DNA of 17,140 bases from Brevundimonas vancanneytii (GCA_945874855.1 CAMCIP010000020.1:1-17140); one strand, 5' to 3'. Positions 6,718 through 16,926 are shown, numbered from the stretch's first letter. Notes: a model not told the origin generated them from the letters alone. Translations and numbers: made by a program.

Positions 6718-7506
6718 ATGAGGGCGCAGGCCAGCGCACGGCGATTTCATCTGACCGACGCCCTGATTGCGGGCGCGCGCGCCGTGCCCGCCGTCTGGGC
6801 CGGGGCCTGGGGCGTGCTGATCTATCTGGCCGGGGTGGCGGCGGCAGGACCCCTGCTGAGGCCCGAGGGGGCCGCGGCCTGGGTGCAGACCGGCGCGGTC
6901 GTGCTGGGCGCACTGGCGGCCTGGGGCGCGGCCAACCGCATCGTCATCTTCGGTCACGAGGCGCGGCACCACGGGCTGGGCCCGGCCGGACTGCAGGTCC
7001 GCGGCGCCGAACTGGCCATGATCGCTGCGGCGGCCCTGAACCTGATCTTCCTGGCCATGATCTTCGCGGTGCTGGCGCTGGTGGCCCTGGCCCTGTTCGG
7101 CATGGCGGAGCTGGACGTCGCGGCCATCCAGGCGCGGGACTGGAGCGCCGTCGGTCCGCCGTGGCGGCTGGCGGTTCTGGCCCTGGTGGGCGCGATCGTC
7201 CTGGCCGTGCCGGTGCTGCTGACCGTGCGGCTGGCGCTGTTCACCCAGGCGACCGTGGGCCGGGGACAGCCTGTGTCGCTGAACACCCTGGGGATCGGGG
7301 AGGGCAGTTTCTGGCGGCTGACCATTCTGCTGGTCGTCGTCTTCGCGCCGCTGGCCGGTCTGGTCGTCTTGGCGGGCCGGGGGCCCGTCGAGGGCGCGGC
7401 CGCGGCGGTGGCGATCGCCGGGCTGTGGCTGCCCTTCGCGGCGGGCGCGATGGGGGCGGCCTATCGCGGGCTGGAATACTGGACACGAGAGCGGGGAGTG
7501 CCGTGA
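6718..7506 (+). CDS. Multi-pass membrane protein, first of three related tandem genes
   Basis: The start is taken as ATG 6718, preceded by a seven-G ribosome-binding stretch at 6706-6712. An upstream frame back to 6604 exists, but it would overlap trmFO and adds an Arg-rich segment unlike the family. The 262-residue product has about six hydrophobic segments (near 25-45, 58-76, 97-128, 152-176, 200-220 and 230-250). A segment reading VRLALF, then GIGEGSFWRL, near residue 175-200 lines up with equivalent R-L/S-L and RG-x-FW-x-L segments in the next two proteins. The C-terminal GAAYRGLEYW resembles the ends of those proteins. It is the most diverged of the three. No enzyme motif was recognised. 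Its stop overlaps the next gene's GTG start. Confidence 0.75.
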   Translation: MRAQASARRFHLTDALIAGARAVPAVWAGAWGVLIYLAGVAAAGPLLRPEGAAAWVQTGAVVLGALAAWGAANRIVIFGHEARHHGLGPAGLQVRGAELAMIAAAALNLIFLAMIFAVLALVALALFGMAELDVAAIQARDWSAVGPPWRLAVLALVGAIVLAVPVLLTVRLALFTQATVGRGQPVSLNTLGIGEGSFWRLTILLVVVFAPLAGLVVLAGRGPVEGAAAAVAIAGLWLPFAAGAMGAAYRGLEYWTRERGVP

Positions 7507-8453
7507 GACGACGTTTTTCCATCGGCGAGGCCCTGGGCGAACCCTTCCGGCTGGCGTTCAAACGTCCCCTCATGACCATGGCCTGGGGGCTGCTCAGCCT
7601 CCTGCCGGGCTTCATCACCTTCGCCGCCATGGGGCCGCTGCTGGTCGAATTGATCCAGAACGGGGAGCTGATGGCCAACGGCGGACCGGCCGCGGACGAT
7701 TTCTCGACGTTCAACCAGTTCATGATCTTCCAGGCCTGGAGCGGGCTGGCCAATATTCTGGGGTTGCTGGCCTATCTGCTCGTCACCACGGCGGTGATCC
7801 GCGCCGTGCTGGCCGGGCGGCGGCGCGACGGCGCGGCCTTCGTGCGTCTGAGCAAGGATGAGTTCTACGTGGCGGTGATCGGCCTCGCGATCGGCGTCGG
7901 TGTGACTTTCGTGGTCATTCTGGGCGGCCTTCTGGTGGCCATCTTCGGCGGCATCGCCGTCGGCACGGGCGAAGTCTGGTCGATGCTGGCGGCGCTGGGC
8001 CTGGGCACGGCCCTTTTTCTGGCCGTGGCGCTGATCTGGGGGCGGCTGGCCCTGATCGCGCCGGTGTCGGTGATGACGGGCGAACTCGCCTTTGCCGCGG
8101 GCTGGCGCGCCGGGCGCGGCCAGACGGGGCGGCTGTTCCTGCTGGGGCTGGCCCTGATCGGCGTGTCGATCCTCATCGGCATCGGCTTCCTGATCCTGTT
8201 CGTGCTGACGGCCATCGTCTTCGGTGGCGGGCTGGAGTCCTGGGCCGACGAGGCGGCGGTCGAGGCGTGGATGCTGGCGCAGCTGGAGAATCCCGGGCTG
8301 CTGCTGGGCATCGGTGCGGTGGCCCTGATCCCCCTGTCGTGGTTCCAGGGGTTCAGCGCGGCCCTGTGGACGGCGCCCTATGCCGTCGCTGCGCGGGGCC
8401 TGACACCCCCGTCAGTCCCGGCCGGGGCTGACGCGCCGGAGCCGACCGTCTAG
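7503..8453 (+). CDS. Multi-pass membrane protein, second of three related tandem genes
   Basis: The GTG start at 7503 overlaps the preceding TGA (GTGA), with GGGGAG at 7493-7498 four bases upstream. The product has 316 residues. It opens with the amphipathic stretch IGEALGEPFRLAFKRPL, followed by about six membrane segments. The loop FVRLSKDEFYVAVI at about residue 113 is closely matched by YVRLSMDEVRVFVV in the following gene. Further on, RLALIAPVSV and WRAGRGQTGRLFLLG correspond to RWSLAVPITL and FRLTRGRFWPLLG there. The C-terminus (APYAVAARGL) also matches. These are membrane proteins of unknown function, somewhat reminiscent of the glycerophosphodiesterase-type membrane-domain or DUF-class helical bundles found as paralogues in alphaproteobacteria. 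That resemblance is only general. Confidence 0.8.
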   Translation: MRRRFSIGEALGEPFRLAFKRPLMTMAWGLLSLLPGFITFAAMGPLLVELIQNGELMANGGPAADDFSTFNQFMIFQAWSGLANILGLLAYLLVTTAVIRAVLAGRRRDGAAFVRLSKDEFYVAVIGLAIGVGVTFVVILGGLLVAIFGGIAVGTGEVWSMLAALGLGTALFLAVALIWGRLALIAPVSVMTGELAFAAGWRAGRGQTGRLFLLGLALIGVSILIGIGFLILFVLTAIVFGGGLESWADEAAVEAWMLAQLENPGLLLGIGAVALIPLSWFQGFSAALWTAPYAVAARGLTPPSVPAGADAPEPTV

Positions 8454-8484
8454 GGTCCGGGCAGATCTGACCAGGGAGGGGTGG

Positions 8485-9396
8485 ATGGCGTTCTCGGCGA
8501 CTGACGCAGCATTTGAAGGGTTCCGCATCGTGCGGCGCAATCCGCTGGCCCTGCTGTGGTGGGCGTCCCTCTATGCCCTGATCAGTGTGGCGGGGCTCGT
8601 GGCCATGGGCCTGAGCGCGGACTCCTGGATTGCGTTCATCCAGATGACGGAGGCCATGGTCCCGTCGGGTGTCGGCGGCGAGCCTACGCCCGAGGAGGCC
8701 ATGGCGTTGCTGGGGACGATGGGCGCGGCCTTCGCCGGCCTCGCCTGGCTCTTGCCCCTGCAACTGGCCGTCACCAGCATTCTGACGGCAGCGGTCGCGC
8801 GCGCGGTGGTCCGGCCGTCGGAACGGGCCTTCGGCTATGTCCGGCTGTCGATGGACGAGGTCCGGGTCTTCGTCGTCACCCTGGTGCTCGGGCTGGCGCT
8901 GTTCGGCGTCTATCTGGCCTGTATTCTGGGGGTCATCATCCTCGGAGCCATTGCGGCCGCCATCAGCCAGGCCTGGGCCGGGCTGCTGGTGTTGGCCGGG
9001 ATCATCGGCGCGCTCGGTCTGATGGTCTGGCTGGCCGTGCGGTGGAGTCTGGCCGTGCCGATCACGCTCGCCGAGCGGCGGATGGCCTTCTTCGACTCCT
9101 TCCGTCTGACCCGGGGGCGGTTCTGGCCGCTTCTGGGCATGGCCATCCTGGCCGGGATCATGGCCATGGTGATTGGCCTGCTGTCCCTGGTGGTGGTCGC
9201 CCCGCTGACGTTGATGTCCAGCATGACCGCGTTCGGCGGCATGAGCGGGACCGACCCGGCCGCAATGTTCGAGGCCTATCGTACCTTCAACCCCTGGATG
9301 CTGGTCAGCGCCGTGATCAATGCCGCCGTCTATGCCCTGACGGTCGGCGTGGTCTATGCGCCCTTCTCGGCGGCCTGGCGCGACCTGAAGGGCTGA
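8485..9396 (+). CDS. Multi-pass membrane protein, third of three related tandem genes
   Basis: ATG 8485 follows a strong ribosome-binding site GGGAGGGG at 8474-8481, 31 bases after the previous stop. The product has 303 residues and about six membrane helices. The N-terminus ATDAAFEGFRIVRRNPLALL parallels the start of the second gene (a short helix, basic residues, then Pro-Leu and the first membrane segment). VRLSMDE at about residue 119 and LTRGRFWPLLG at about residue 210 are the family landmarks. The C-terminus APFSAAWRDLKG is the equivalent end. The three genes probably form one operon. It ends seven bases before the uvrA stop, which faces it, leaving no room for a separate terminator. 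Confidence 0.8.
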   Translation: MAFSATDAAFEGFRIVRRNPLALLWWASLYALISVAGLVAMGLSADSWIAFIQMTEAMVPSGVGGEPTPEEAMALLGTMGAAFAGLAWLLPLQLAVTSILTAAVARAVVRPSERAFGYVRLSMDEVRVFVVTLVLGLALFGVYLACILGVIILGAIAAAISQAWAGLLVLAGIIGALGLMVWLAVRWSLAVPITLAERRMAFFDSFRLTRGRFWPLLGMAILAGIMAMVIGLLSLVVVAPLTLMSSMTAFGGMSGTDPAAMFEAYRTFNPWMLVSAVINAAVYALTVGVVYAPFSAAWRDLKG

Positions 9397-9403
9397 GGGC
9401 CGG

Positions 9404-12337
<2,934 letters not shown>

Positions 12338-12416
12338 GGAATCCGGAGGAGGCGAGGGGGCCGGACAAGCCCGGCGCGACCCCGCCATATGGGGATCAAA
12401 TCGCGCGATTCAGCAA

Positions 12417-12431
12417 GAACGAAGTGGGAAC
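12417..12431 (-). promoter_or_regulatory. LexA (SOS) box upstream of uvrA
   Basis: The plus strand reads GAAC-GAAGTGG-GAAC, that is GTTC-N7-GTTC on the uvrA strand. This is an exact match to the direct-repeat LexA operator described for alphaproteobacteria including Caulobacter. It ends 80 bases upstream of the uvrA ATG, where a promoter is expected. uvrA is a classical SOS gene, so motif and context agree. A GATTC (the CcrM methylation motif GANTC) sits at 12407-12411, five bases away. Confidence 0.85.
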
Positions 12432-12563
12432 TTCGTGAGCGCCCGATGTCGAAGGCGGTCAGGGAACAGGCTGGTCTCGCGGATTTGCTGCGAGCGCCGG
12501 GTTGCCCCGACAGGGGGCAGGGCACACCTCCCTGACCCGCGTTTGGCGCACGATCGATGCAAG

Positions 12564-12626
12564 GCCCGCCTGCGCATTAACCCTGCGACGGAATGACCAT
12601 GCCCGATTCTGCTTGCGCAGGCGGGC
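12564..12626. repeat. Perfect 13-bp inverted repeat with 37-nt spacer
   Basis: GCCCGCCTGCGCA at 12564-12576 and TGCGCAGGCGGGC at 12614-12626 are exact reverse complements. The spacer holds TTAACCC at 12577-12583 immediately after the left arm. As RNA this would form a 13-bp GC-rich stem with a long loop. As DNA it could be a site for a dimeric protein or the remains of a repeat. It lies in the 467-bp gap between uvrA and the convergent end of the EAL-protein gene, upstream of the small open frame at 12672. Confidence 0.6.
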
Positions 12627-12671
12627 TTTCGACCCCATCCTCAGTGCACGTTATAGCGTGGGATACGGATC

Positions 12672-12791
12672 ATGATCGGACCGGTGGAAATCGCGATGGG
12701 CCTGGCCGCTGCCGGTCTGGCCGCCGCCTGGGCCGCCGCCCAGCCCAAGCCCAGGGCCGTTCCCGCAAGGGCCCGTCGGCCCCGCCGCTGA
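12672..12791 (+). CDS. Possible small membrane peptide, 39 residues
   Basis: This frame runs from ATG 12672 to TGA 12789-12791. It encodes a short start, an Ala/Leu-rich hydrophobic helix at about residues 5-23, then a Pro- and Arg-rich basic tail. GGGA at 12660-12663 gives eight-base spacing as a modest ribosome-binding site, and TTATAG at 12651-12656 resembles a -10 element. It ends 13 bases before the stop of the convergent EAL gene. The hydrophobic-then-basic layout is typical of small single-helix membrane proteins. However, high-GC DNA produces Ala-rich frames by chance, so this is tentative. Confidence 0.3.
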   Translation: MIGPVEIAMGLAAAGLAAAWAAAQPKPRAVPARARRPRR

Positions 12792-12804
12792 CACCGGCGG
12801 GCGG

Positions 12805-14382
12805 TCAGCCCCAGGCTTCGACCACGCCCATTCGACGCGCTGCAGCACGGGTAGGTCGAACGAGGATCGGTTCAGCCTCGGCGCGCCCGAACAGCCAACC
12901 CTGACCGTAGCGGACGCCCAGATCGCGCAGCTGGTCGGCCGTCGCTTCGTCCTCGATCATCTCGCCGATGACCTCGACCTTCAGCGAGGCGCAGAGGGCG
13001 ACCAGATGCGCGATCAGGGTTGAGGTGCGCGGGTCCTTTTCCAGCTGGCGCACGAAGGCCCCGTCGATCTTGACGAAATCCACCGCCAGGCCGCGCAGCC
13101 AGTCGAAGGAGGCGGCCCCGGCCCCGAAGTCGTCGATGCAGGCCCGCACCCCGGCGGCGCGCAGGGTGGCGATACGGCGACCCGCGGCCTCCACATCGGC
13201 CAGGGCGGCCGTTTCCGTGACCTCGATCATCAGCCGACGCCGGAGCGCCGGATCGAGCTGGGTCATCCGCAGCAGGGCGGCGACATAGGCGTCGCCGGCG
13301 AGGGAGTGGGCGGAGACGTTGACAGCCAGGGTCAGGGTCCGGCCGCCCGGGGCCATCAGCCGCGCCACGGCCTTTTCCAGCACCGCAAGGTCGAAGGATT
13401 CAATCAGGCCCAGCTCTTCGGCCATGTGAATCACGGGTGCGGGACCGTTGCCCGCGCCGAACCGGGTCAGGCCCTCGAAATGGTGGACCGCGCGTGTGTC
13501 GAGATCGACGATCGGTTGCCAGTGCAGTTCGAACTGACGGCCCCGGACCACGCTGGTGAACTGGTCGGCCTCCCGCAGGGTGCGCTTCAGCTGCTCGCCG
13601 AAGGCCTGGTCGGGACGGGCGATGCCCCCTTCGCGGAGGCAGCCCTCGATGGTGAAGCGCAGCGCGCGCAGGGCGTTGACCGAGGACGGGCCCGGCGTCA
13701 GGGCCACCTCGGCGGCGATGGGCTCCAGAGCCACGCCCTCGATCTCTCCGGCGCGCCGCACCTCTTCGGCCAGATCGGGCCCGCCCTGGGCGTCGCGCAG
13801 GACGGCGAAGCGCTCGGTCGTCAGTCGGGAGGCGGTGCGCCCGTCGTGGGAGGCAGCCTGCAGGCTGGCCTCGACCCGTCGACCGGTCGTTTCGGGCACA
13901 TCACCCAGGCCGGGCACGTCGACGAAGGCTAGGCCAATGCGCGCGTCAGGGCCTGCGTCCTTGAGGACGTCGCGCGCGCGGTCGAGAAACTGGGCCGGGG
14001 TGGCGAGCGGCACGACCTGGGGCAGGTCGAGCCGGAAGGGTTCACCCTCCCAGCTCAGGGCGCAGGAAACGGCGGGCGCCAGATCGGGCAGCTGGAATGC
14101 CCTGAGGGCGGCGCGACGCACCCGGCCGTCGGGACAGAGCACCACGACAGCCGCGGGGGACGACCGGACACCCGGGGACATCCTGTCCAGGACTTCGGCA
14201 AGGCCGGCCCGGCTGGCCACGCCGAGAAGCTCGGACATCGGCCGCCCGACCCACGACTCCACGCTGTGTTCGGGCACGGCGCCGACTCCGGCGGCAAAGG
14301 CGACCACGCCCTGCCTGTCGAGCTCGACAAGGGCGTCGGCCGAGGCAAAGGCGAGACCCAAAAGACGCGATCTGGATTCCAT
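12805..14382 (-). CDS. PAS-like / degenerate GGDEF / EAL-domain protein (probable c-di-GMP phosphodiesterase)
   Basis: The ATG at 14382 gives 525 residues; a TTG at 14391 would add three. Residues about 12-105 look PAS-like (DALVELDRQGVV, then VGRPMSELLG). Residues about 130-260 resemble a GGDEF fold without its active site: the signature position reads TTERFAVL, so cyclase activity is not expected. The EAL domain fills the C-terminal half. E303 lies in FEGLTRF (the EAL position), NVSA and EVTE follow, then D417-D418 (IDDFGAG), K438 (VKID), E474 (GEMIE) and Q494 (GQGWLFG). These are the residues needed for metal and c-di-GMP binding, so hydrolysis is plausible. No membrane helix was seen, which suggests a cytoplasmic protein. 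It follows flbY by 91 bases, without overlap, so it may have its own promoter. Confidence 0.88.
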   Translation of the reverse strand: MESRSRLLGLAFASADALVELDRQGVVAFAAGVGAVPEHSVESWVGRPMSELLGVASRAGLAEVLDRMSPGVRSSPAAVVVLCPDGRVRRAALRAFQLPDLAPAVSCALSWEGEPFRLDLPQVVPLATPAQFLDRARDVLKDAGPDARIGLAFVDVPGLGDVPETTGRRVEASLQAASHDGRTASRLTTERFAVLRDAQGGPDLAEEVRRAGEIEGVALEPIAAEVALTPGPSSVNALRALRFTIEGCLREGGIARPDQAFGEQLKRTLREADQFTSVVRGRQFELHWQPIVDLDTRAVHHFEGLTRFGAGNGPAPVIHMAEELGLIESFDLAVLEKAVARLMAPGGRTLTLAVNVSAHSLAGDAYVAALLRMTQLDPALRRRLMIEVTETAALADVEAAGRRIATLRAAGVRACIDDFGAGAASFDWLRGLAVDFVKIDGAFVRQLEKDPRTSTLIAHLVALCASLKVEVIGEMIEDEATADQLRDLGVRYGQGWLFGRAEAEPILVRPTRAAARRMGVVEAWG

Positions 14383-14473
14383 GGGCCGCAACTTGTCACG
14401 CAGCGGTGAAGAAATCGGTCAGCGGGCAGGCTTAACGAGAGGTTGGGGACCGGGGCGCAGTCCGGAGACGGGG

Positions 14474-14914
14474 CTAGGCCGTCCGGTTGAGGGCCACGGC
14501 CCGGGCGTCGGGTCGGGTGGCGTGGCCGGCGGCGCCGTAAGCGCTGGGACTGCCGCGCTGGGCCGCGATCTCACCGGCGATGGTGCGGACCAGGCCTTCG
14601 GAAATGGTGCGGGCGGCCTCGACGACGCGGGCGTGGGCCGCCAGGACGGTCTCGAAGGCTTCGGTGGCCCGGATCAACTCCATCCGGTCGCCCGGGGTGG
14701 CGGCCTTGAGCACGTCAGGGCGGGCCTTCAGCTGGGCAGACTCGCGGCGGTAGGCGTTGGCCATCTCCTGGGTCTCGGCCTGGCCGTCCACGAGATCGCG
14801 GGTCCGGCGTTCCTCCAGCGCCCGGGTCTCGGACTGCAGCCGGGCAGTCAGGCGCCGCGTCAGCTCGATCAGGGCGCGGACATGGAGGGCGGCGGTGGTC
14901 GGGTCGGCGCTCAT
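14474..14914 (-). CDS. flbY: Flagellar protein FlbY (FlgN-like chaperone-type helical protein)
   Basis: This 146-residue protein is mainly helical. The N-terminal half is heptad-like and charged: LIELTRRLTARLQSETRALE at about residues 15-34, then EERR. The middle helix contains LIRATEAFETVLAAHARVVE. The tail is disordered and Gly/Ala-rich. This matches the Caulobacter flagellar gene flbY encoded after flgI, and has the general look of FlgN-type export chaperones. The exact molecular role is not established to my knowledge. Its ATG overlaps the stop of the FlgJ-like gene (ATGA), so it is translated as part of the flgI operon. Identification rests on the N-terminal pattern and the conserved neighbourhood. 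Confidence 0.75.
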   Translation of the reverse strand: MSADPTTAALHVRALIELTRRLTARLQSETRALEERRTRDLVDGQAETQEMANAYRRESAQLKARPDVLKAATPGDRMELIRATEAFETVLAAHARVVEAARTISEGLVRTIAGEIAAQRGSPSAYGAAGHATRPDARAVALNRTA

Positions 14915-15210
14915 GCGCGGGCCTCCTGCATGCGGATCATCTGGGCGACGACGTGATCGGCCAGGCCCACGCCCCCGGCGCGGGCGACCTGTTTGCCCAT
15001 CTCGTCGATCAGGAAGCCACGCCAGGTCGCCTCGGCCTCGCCGCCGCCAAAGGGGGCCTCGGTCGACAGGCCCTGGAACATCGGGCGCAGCATCTGGGCG
15101 ATGAAGGAGGCCTCAAAGGCCTCGGCTGTCTCGCGCATGCGACCGGGGCTGTTGGCCAGGGACGGCGGCGGGCGCAGCAGATCGGTGGAGACGGCGATCG
15201 GGTCGGACAT
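14911..15210 (-). CDS. flgJ: Rod-binding protein, FlgJ N-terminal-domain type
   Basis: This 99-residue protein starts at ATG 15210, which shares its A with the flgI stop (TGATG). GAGG seven bases upstream serves as the ribosome-binding site. A GTG one codon earlier is also possible. The core AFEASFIAQMLRPMFQGL (about residues 30-47), then FGGGEAE and a C-terminal GGVGLADHVV, is the FlgJ rod-binding domain. In gammaproteobacterial FlgJ a muramidase domain follows. Here the protein stops, as in most alphaproteobacterial versions, so peptidoglycan must be opened by another enzyme. It is expected to act in the periplasm as the rod cap or assembly factor, and it has no obvious signal peptide, as in FlgJ. 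Confidence 0.85.
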   Translation of the reverse strand: MSDPIAVSTDLLRPPPSLANSPGRMRETAEAFEASFIAQMLRPMFQGLSTEAPFGGGEAEATWRGFLIDEMGKQVARAGGVGLADHVVAQMIRMQEARA

Positions 15211-16313
15211 CACATCACCTCGATGTCGGCCTGCAGCGCGCCCGCCGCCTTGATGGCCTGGAGAATGGAGATCATGTCGCGCGGGGTGACGCCCAGGGCG
15301 TTGAGGCCGGCGACGAGGGAGGCCAGGGAGGCACCGCCCTCGACGATGCGCATCTGGGTGCCGGTGTCCTCTTCCACCGAGACGTCCGACTGGGGCACGA
15401 CGACCGTCTCGCCGTCGCTGAAGGGCTCGGGCTGGCTGACCCTTGGGTTCTCCTGGATCGAGACGGTCAGGTTGCCGTGGGCGATGGCCACGGTGGAGAC
15501 GCGCACGCCCTCGCCCATGACGACGACGCCGTTGACCTCGTCGATGATGACCCGGGCCGGGGCATCGACCATGACCGGCAGGTTCTCGATCCGGCTGATG
15601 AAGCCGGCCGCGCCATAGCCCCGGGGCGGGATCAGGGTCACGACCGTGCCGTTCTCGGCGAAGGCGCTGTTGGGAAAGGCCTGATTTACCGCGGCGGCGA
15701 CCCGCTGGGCTGTGGTGAAGTCGGGATTGCGCAGGGTCAGCCGGATCTGGCTCTGATCGGCGAGGACATAGCCGGTCTCACGCTCGACCACCGCACCGGC
15801 GGCGATGCGACCGGCGGTGGGCACGCCGCGCGTCACCGAGGAGCCGGAGGCCCCGGAGGCCGAGACGGCCCCGGTCTGGATCGAGCCCTGGGCCACGGCA
15901 TAGATCTGACCATCGGCCCCCTGGAGCTCGGTGAAGAAGATCGTGCCCCCCAGCAGGCTTTTGGCGTCGCACAGGGTGGAGATGGACACGTCGATGCGCG
16001 AGCCGGGGGTGGCGAAGGGCGGCAGTTCGGCCGTGACCATGACGGCGGCGACGTTCTTGGTGTTGGCCTGGGCCCCGCGGATGTTGACGCCCTGACGCTC
16101 CATCATGGCGTCCAGTGACTGGCGGGTCAGGGGGCAGTTGCGCAGATTGTCGCCGGTGCCGTTCAGCCCGACCACGAGGCCATAGCCGACCAGCTGGTTG
16201 GTGCGCACGCCCTCGATCGCGACGATGTCCTTGATGCGGGACTGGGCCGCGGCCGGGTCGACGATGAGGCCTGCGGCCCCGAGGGCAACCAGGACGGTGA
16301 GCAGGTTTTTCAT
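15210..16313 (-). CDS. flgI: Flagellar basal-body P-ring protein FlgI
   Basis: This 367-residue protein has a normal FlgI length. The N-terminus MKNLLTVLVALGAAGLIVDP followed by AAAQ is a Sec signal peptide, probably cut after A23. The mature start SRIKDIVAIEGVRTNQLVGY and VVGLNGTGD are diagnostic of P-ring proteins, as are NTKNVAAVMVTAELPPFA and the C-terminal NALGVTPRDMISILQAIKAA. FlgI assembles in the periplasm around the distal rod as the P ring. Two cysteines (in LRNCPLT and STLCDAK) could form the intramolecular disulfide known to stabilise FlgI. It is the first gene of a minus-strand operon with the flgJ-like gene and flbY, divergent from fliX across 184 bases. Confidence 0.97.
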   Translation of the reverse strand: MKNLLTVLVALGAAGLIVDPAAAQSRIKDIVAIEGVRTNQLVGYGLVVGLNGTGDNLRNCPLTRQSLDAMMERQGVNIRGAQANTKNVAAVMVTAELPPFATPGSRIDVSISTLCDAKSLLGGTIFFTELQGADGQIYAVAQGSIQTGAVSASGASGSSVTRGVPTAGRIAAGAVVERETGYVLADQSQIRLTLRNPDFTTAQRVAAAVNQAFPNSAFAENGTVVTLIPPRGYGAAGFISRIENLPVMVDAPARVIIDEVNGVVVMGEGVRVSTVAIAHGNLTVSIQENPRVSQPEPFSDGETVVVPQSDVSVEEDTGTQMRIVEGGASLASLVAGLNALGVTPRDMISILQAIKAAGALQADIEVM

Positions 16314-16439
16314 CGACAGCGGTCTCCGGGGCGGGTCACGCCAGGTCGCCTGCGAAGTCCGTGCCGAAGAATTCTCTCAAGAAAAACAGGGCTGGTGCCT
16401 CAGTCTGGCGGCCCCGGGGCGGCAATGTCTGCCGGGCCG

Positions 16440-16447
16440 TTAACCAA
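16440..16447 (+). promoter_or_regulatory. Candidate CtrA half-site in the fliX-flgI intergenic region
   Basis: TTAACCAA differs by one base from the CtrA half-site TTAACCAT and lies 51 bases before the fliX ATG. In Caulobacter, fliX and early flagellar operons are controlled by CtrA. A full TTAA-N7-TTAA site is not present, so this is suggestive only. The rest of the 184-base divergent region has an AT-rich patch near 16366-16388 but no promoter I can assign with confidence. Confidence 0.4.
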
Positions 16448-16497
16448 ACGGTGACGGACGGCCACCATGGTCGCCTCATGAACCGGAACCCTCGTCG

Positions 16498-16926
16498 ATG
16501 AAGGTCCAGGGCCCCTCGGGCGTTGCCCCCCACCAGAATGCGCGTCCAAGCCGGACGGGCACGGGCTTCTCCGTGCCGGCAGGGCCTTCGGCGGGCGCGG
16601 GCGCGACCGCCGCCTCCGCGACCGCGGCGGCGGCAGGACCGGGTGACGTGTCTGCCCTGATGGCGCTTCAAGGCGTGGAGAGCGTGACCGAGCGTCGCCG
16701 CCGGGCCTTGCGGCGCGGTCATGGCCTGCTGGACGGGCTGGAGGCCCTTCGGCTGACAGCCCTGGGCGGGGAAGACGATGAGGCGGCGCTGCATCGCCTC
16801 GCCCGGGCCTCGCGCGAGGCAGGGGCCGACGTGGAGGACGCGGACCTGGCCGAGGTCCTGGGCCAGATCGACCTCCGTGCCGCGGTGGAGCTGGCCAAGC
16901 GGGAAACGCGCCGCAGTGCAGCATAA
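16498..16926 (+). CDS. fliX: Flagellar assembly regulator FliX
   Basis: This 142-residue protein has the length and layout of Caulobacter FliX. It begins MKVQGPSGV. A low-complexity Ala/Gly linker covers about residues 28-50, followed by a conserved helical C-terminal domain with LMALQGVESVTERRRRALRR at about residues 54-73, then LLDGLEALRL and LGQIDLRAAVELAKRE. FliX links completion of an early basal-body stage to the activity of the sigma-54 activator FlbD, and so to late flagellar genes and cell division. FlbD is not in this window. The divergent position opposite flgI is the arrangement reported for Caulobacter. No clear Shine-Dalgarno stands before ATG 16498. The TTAACC half-site lies upstream. 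Confidence 0.92.
   Translation: MKVQGPSGVAPHQNARPSRTGTGFSVPAGPSAGAGATAASATAAAAGPGDVSALMALQGVESVTERRRRALRRGHGLLDGLEALRLTALGGEDDEAALHRLARASREAGADVEDADLAEVLGQIDLRAAVELAKRETRRSAA

Noticed and set aside
5786..6721. 311-codon plus-strand open frame opposite trmFO
   Set aside because: It lies antisense to a secure TrmFO frame, is Gly/Ala/Val/Asp-rich as expected from the complement of high-GC coding DNA, and shows no family motif or ribosome-binding site.
12338..12388. 17-residue N-terminal extension of UvrA from ATG 12388
   Set aside because: The extra residues are Pro/Ser/Arg-rich and absent from typical UvrA N-termini. The conserved protein starts at ATG 12337, although neither start has a strong ribosome-binding site.
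12593..12904. 103-codon plus-strand frame between uvrA and the EAL gene
   Set aside because: It overlaps the 3' end of the EAL gene in antisense, has no ribosome-binding site and no hydrophobic or domain pattern. The 39-codon frame at 12672 is the more credible alternative.
13556..14956. 466-codon plus-strand open frame spanning the EAL and flbY genes
   Set aside because: It runs antisense across two supported genes and their gap, with Arg/Ser/Pro-rich composition and no recognisable domain.
16381..16405. Sigma-54 type promoter for flgI on the minus strand (AGGCAC, spacer, CTGT)
   Set aside because: The -24 half fits GGCAC, but the -12 half has GT in place of the required GC, so it does not meet the sigma-54 consensus.
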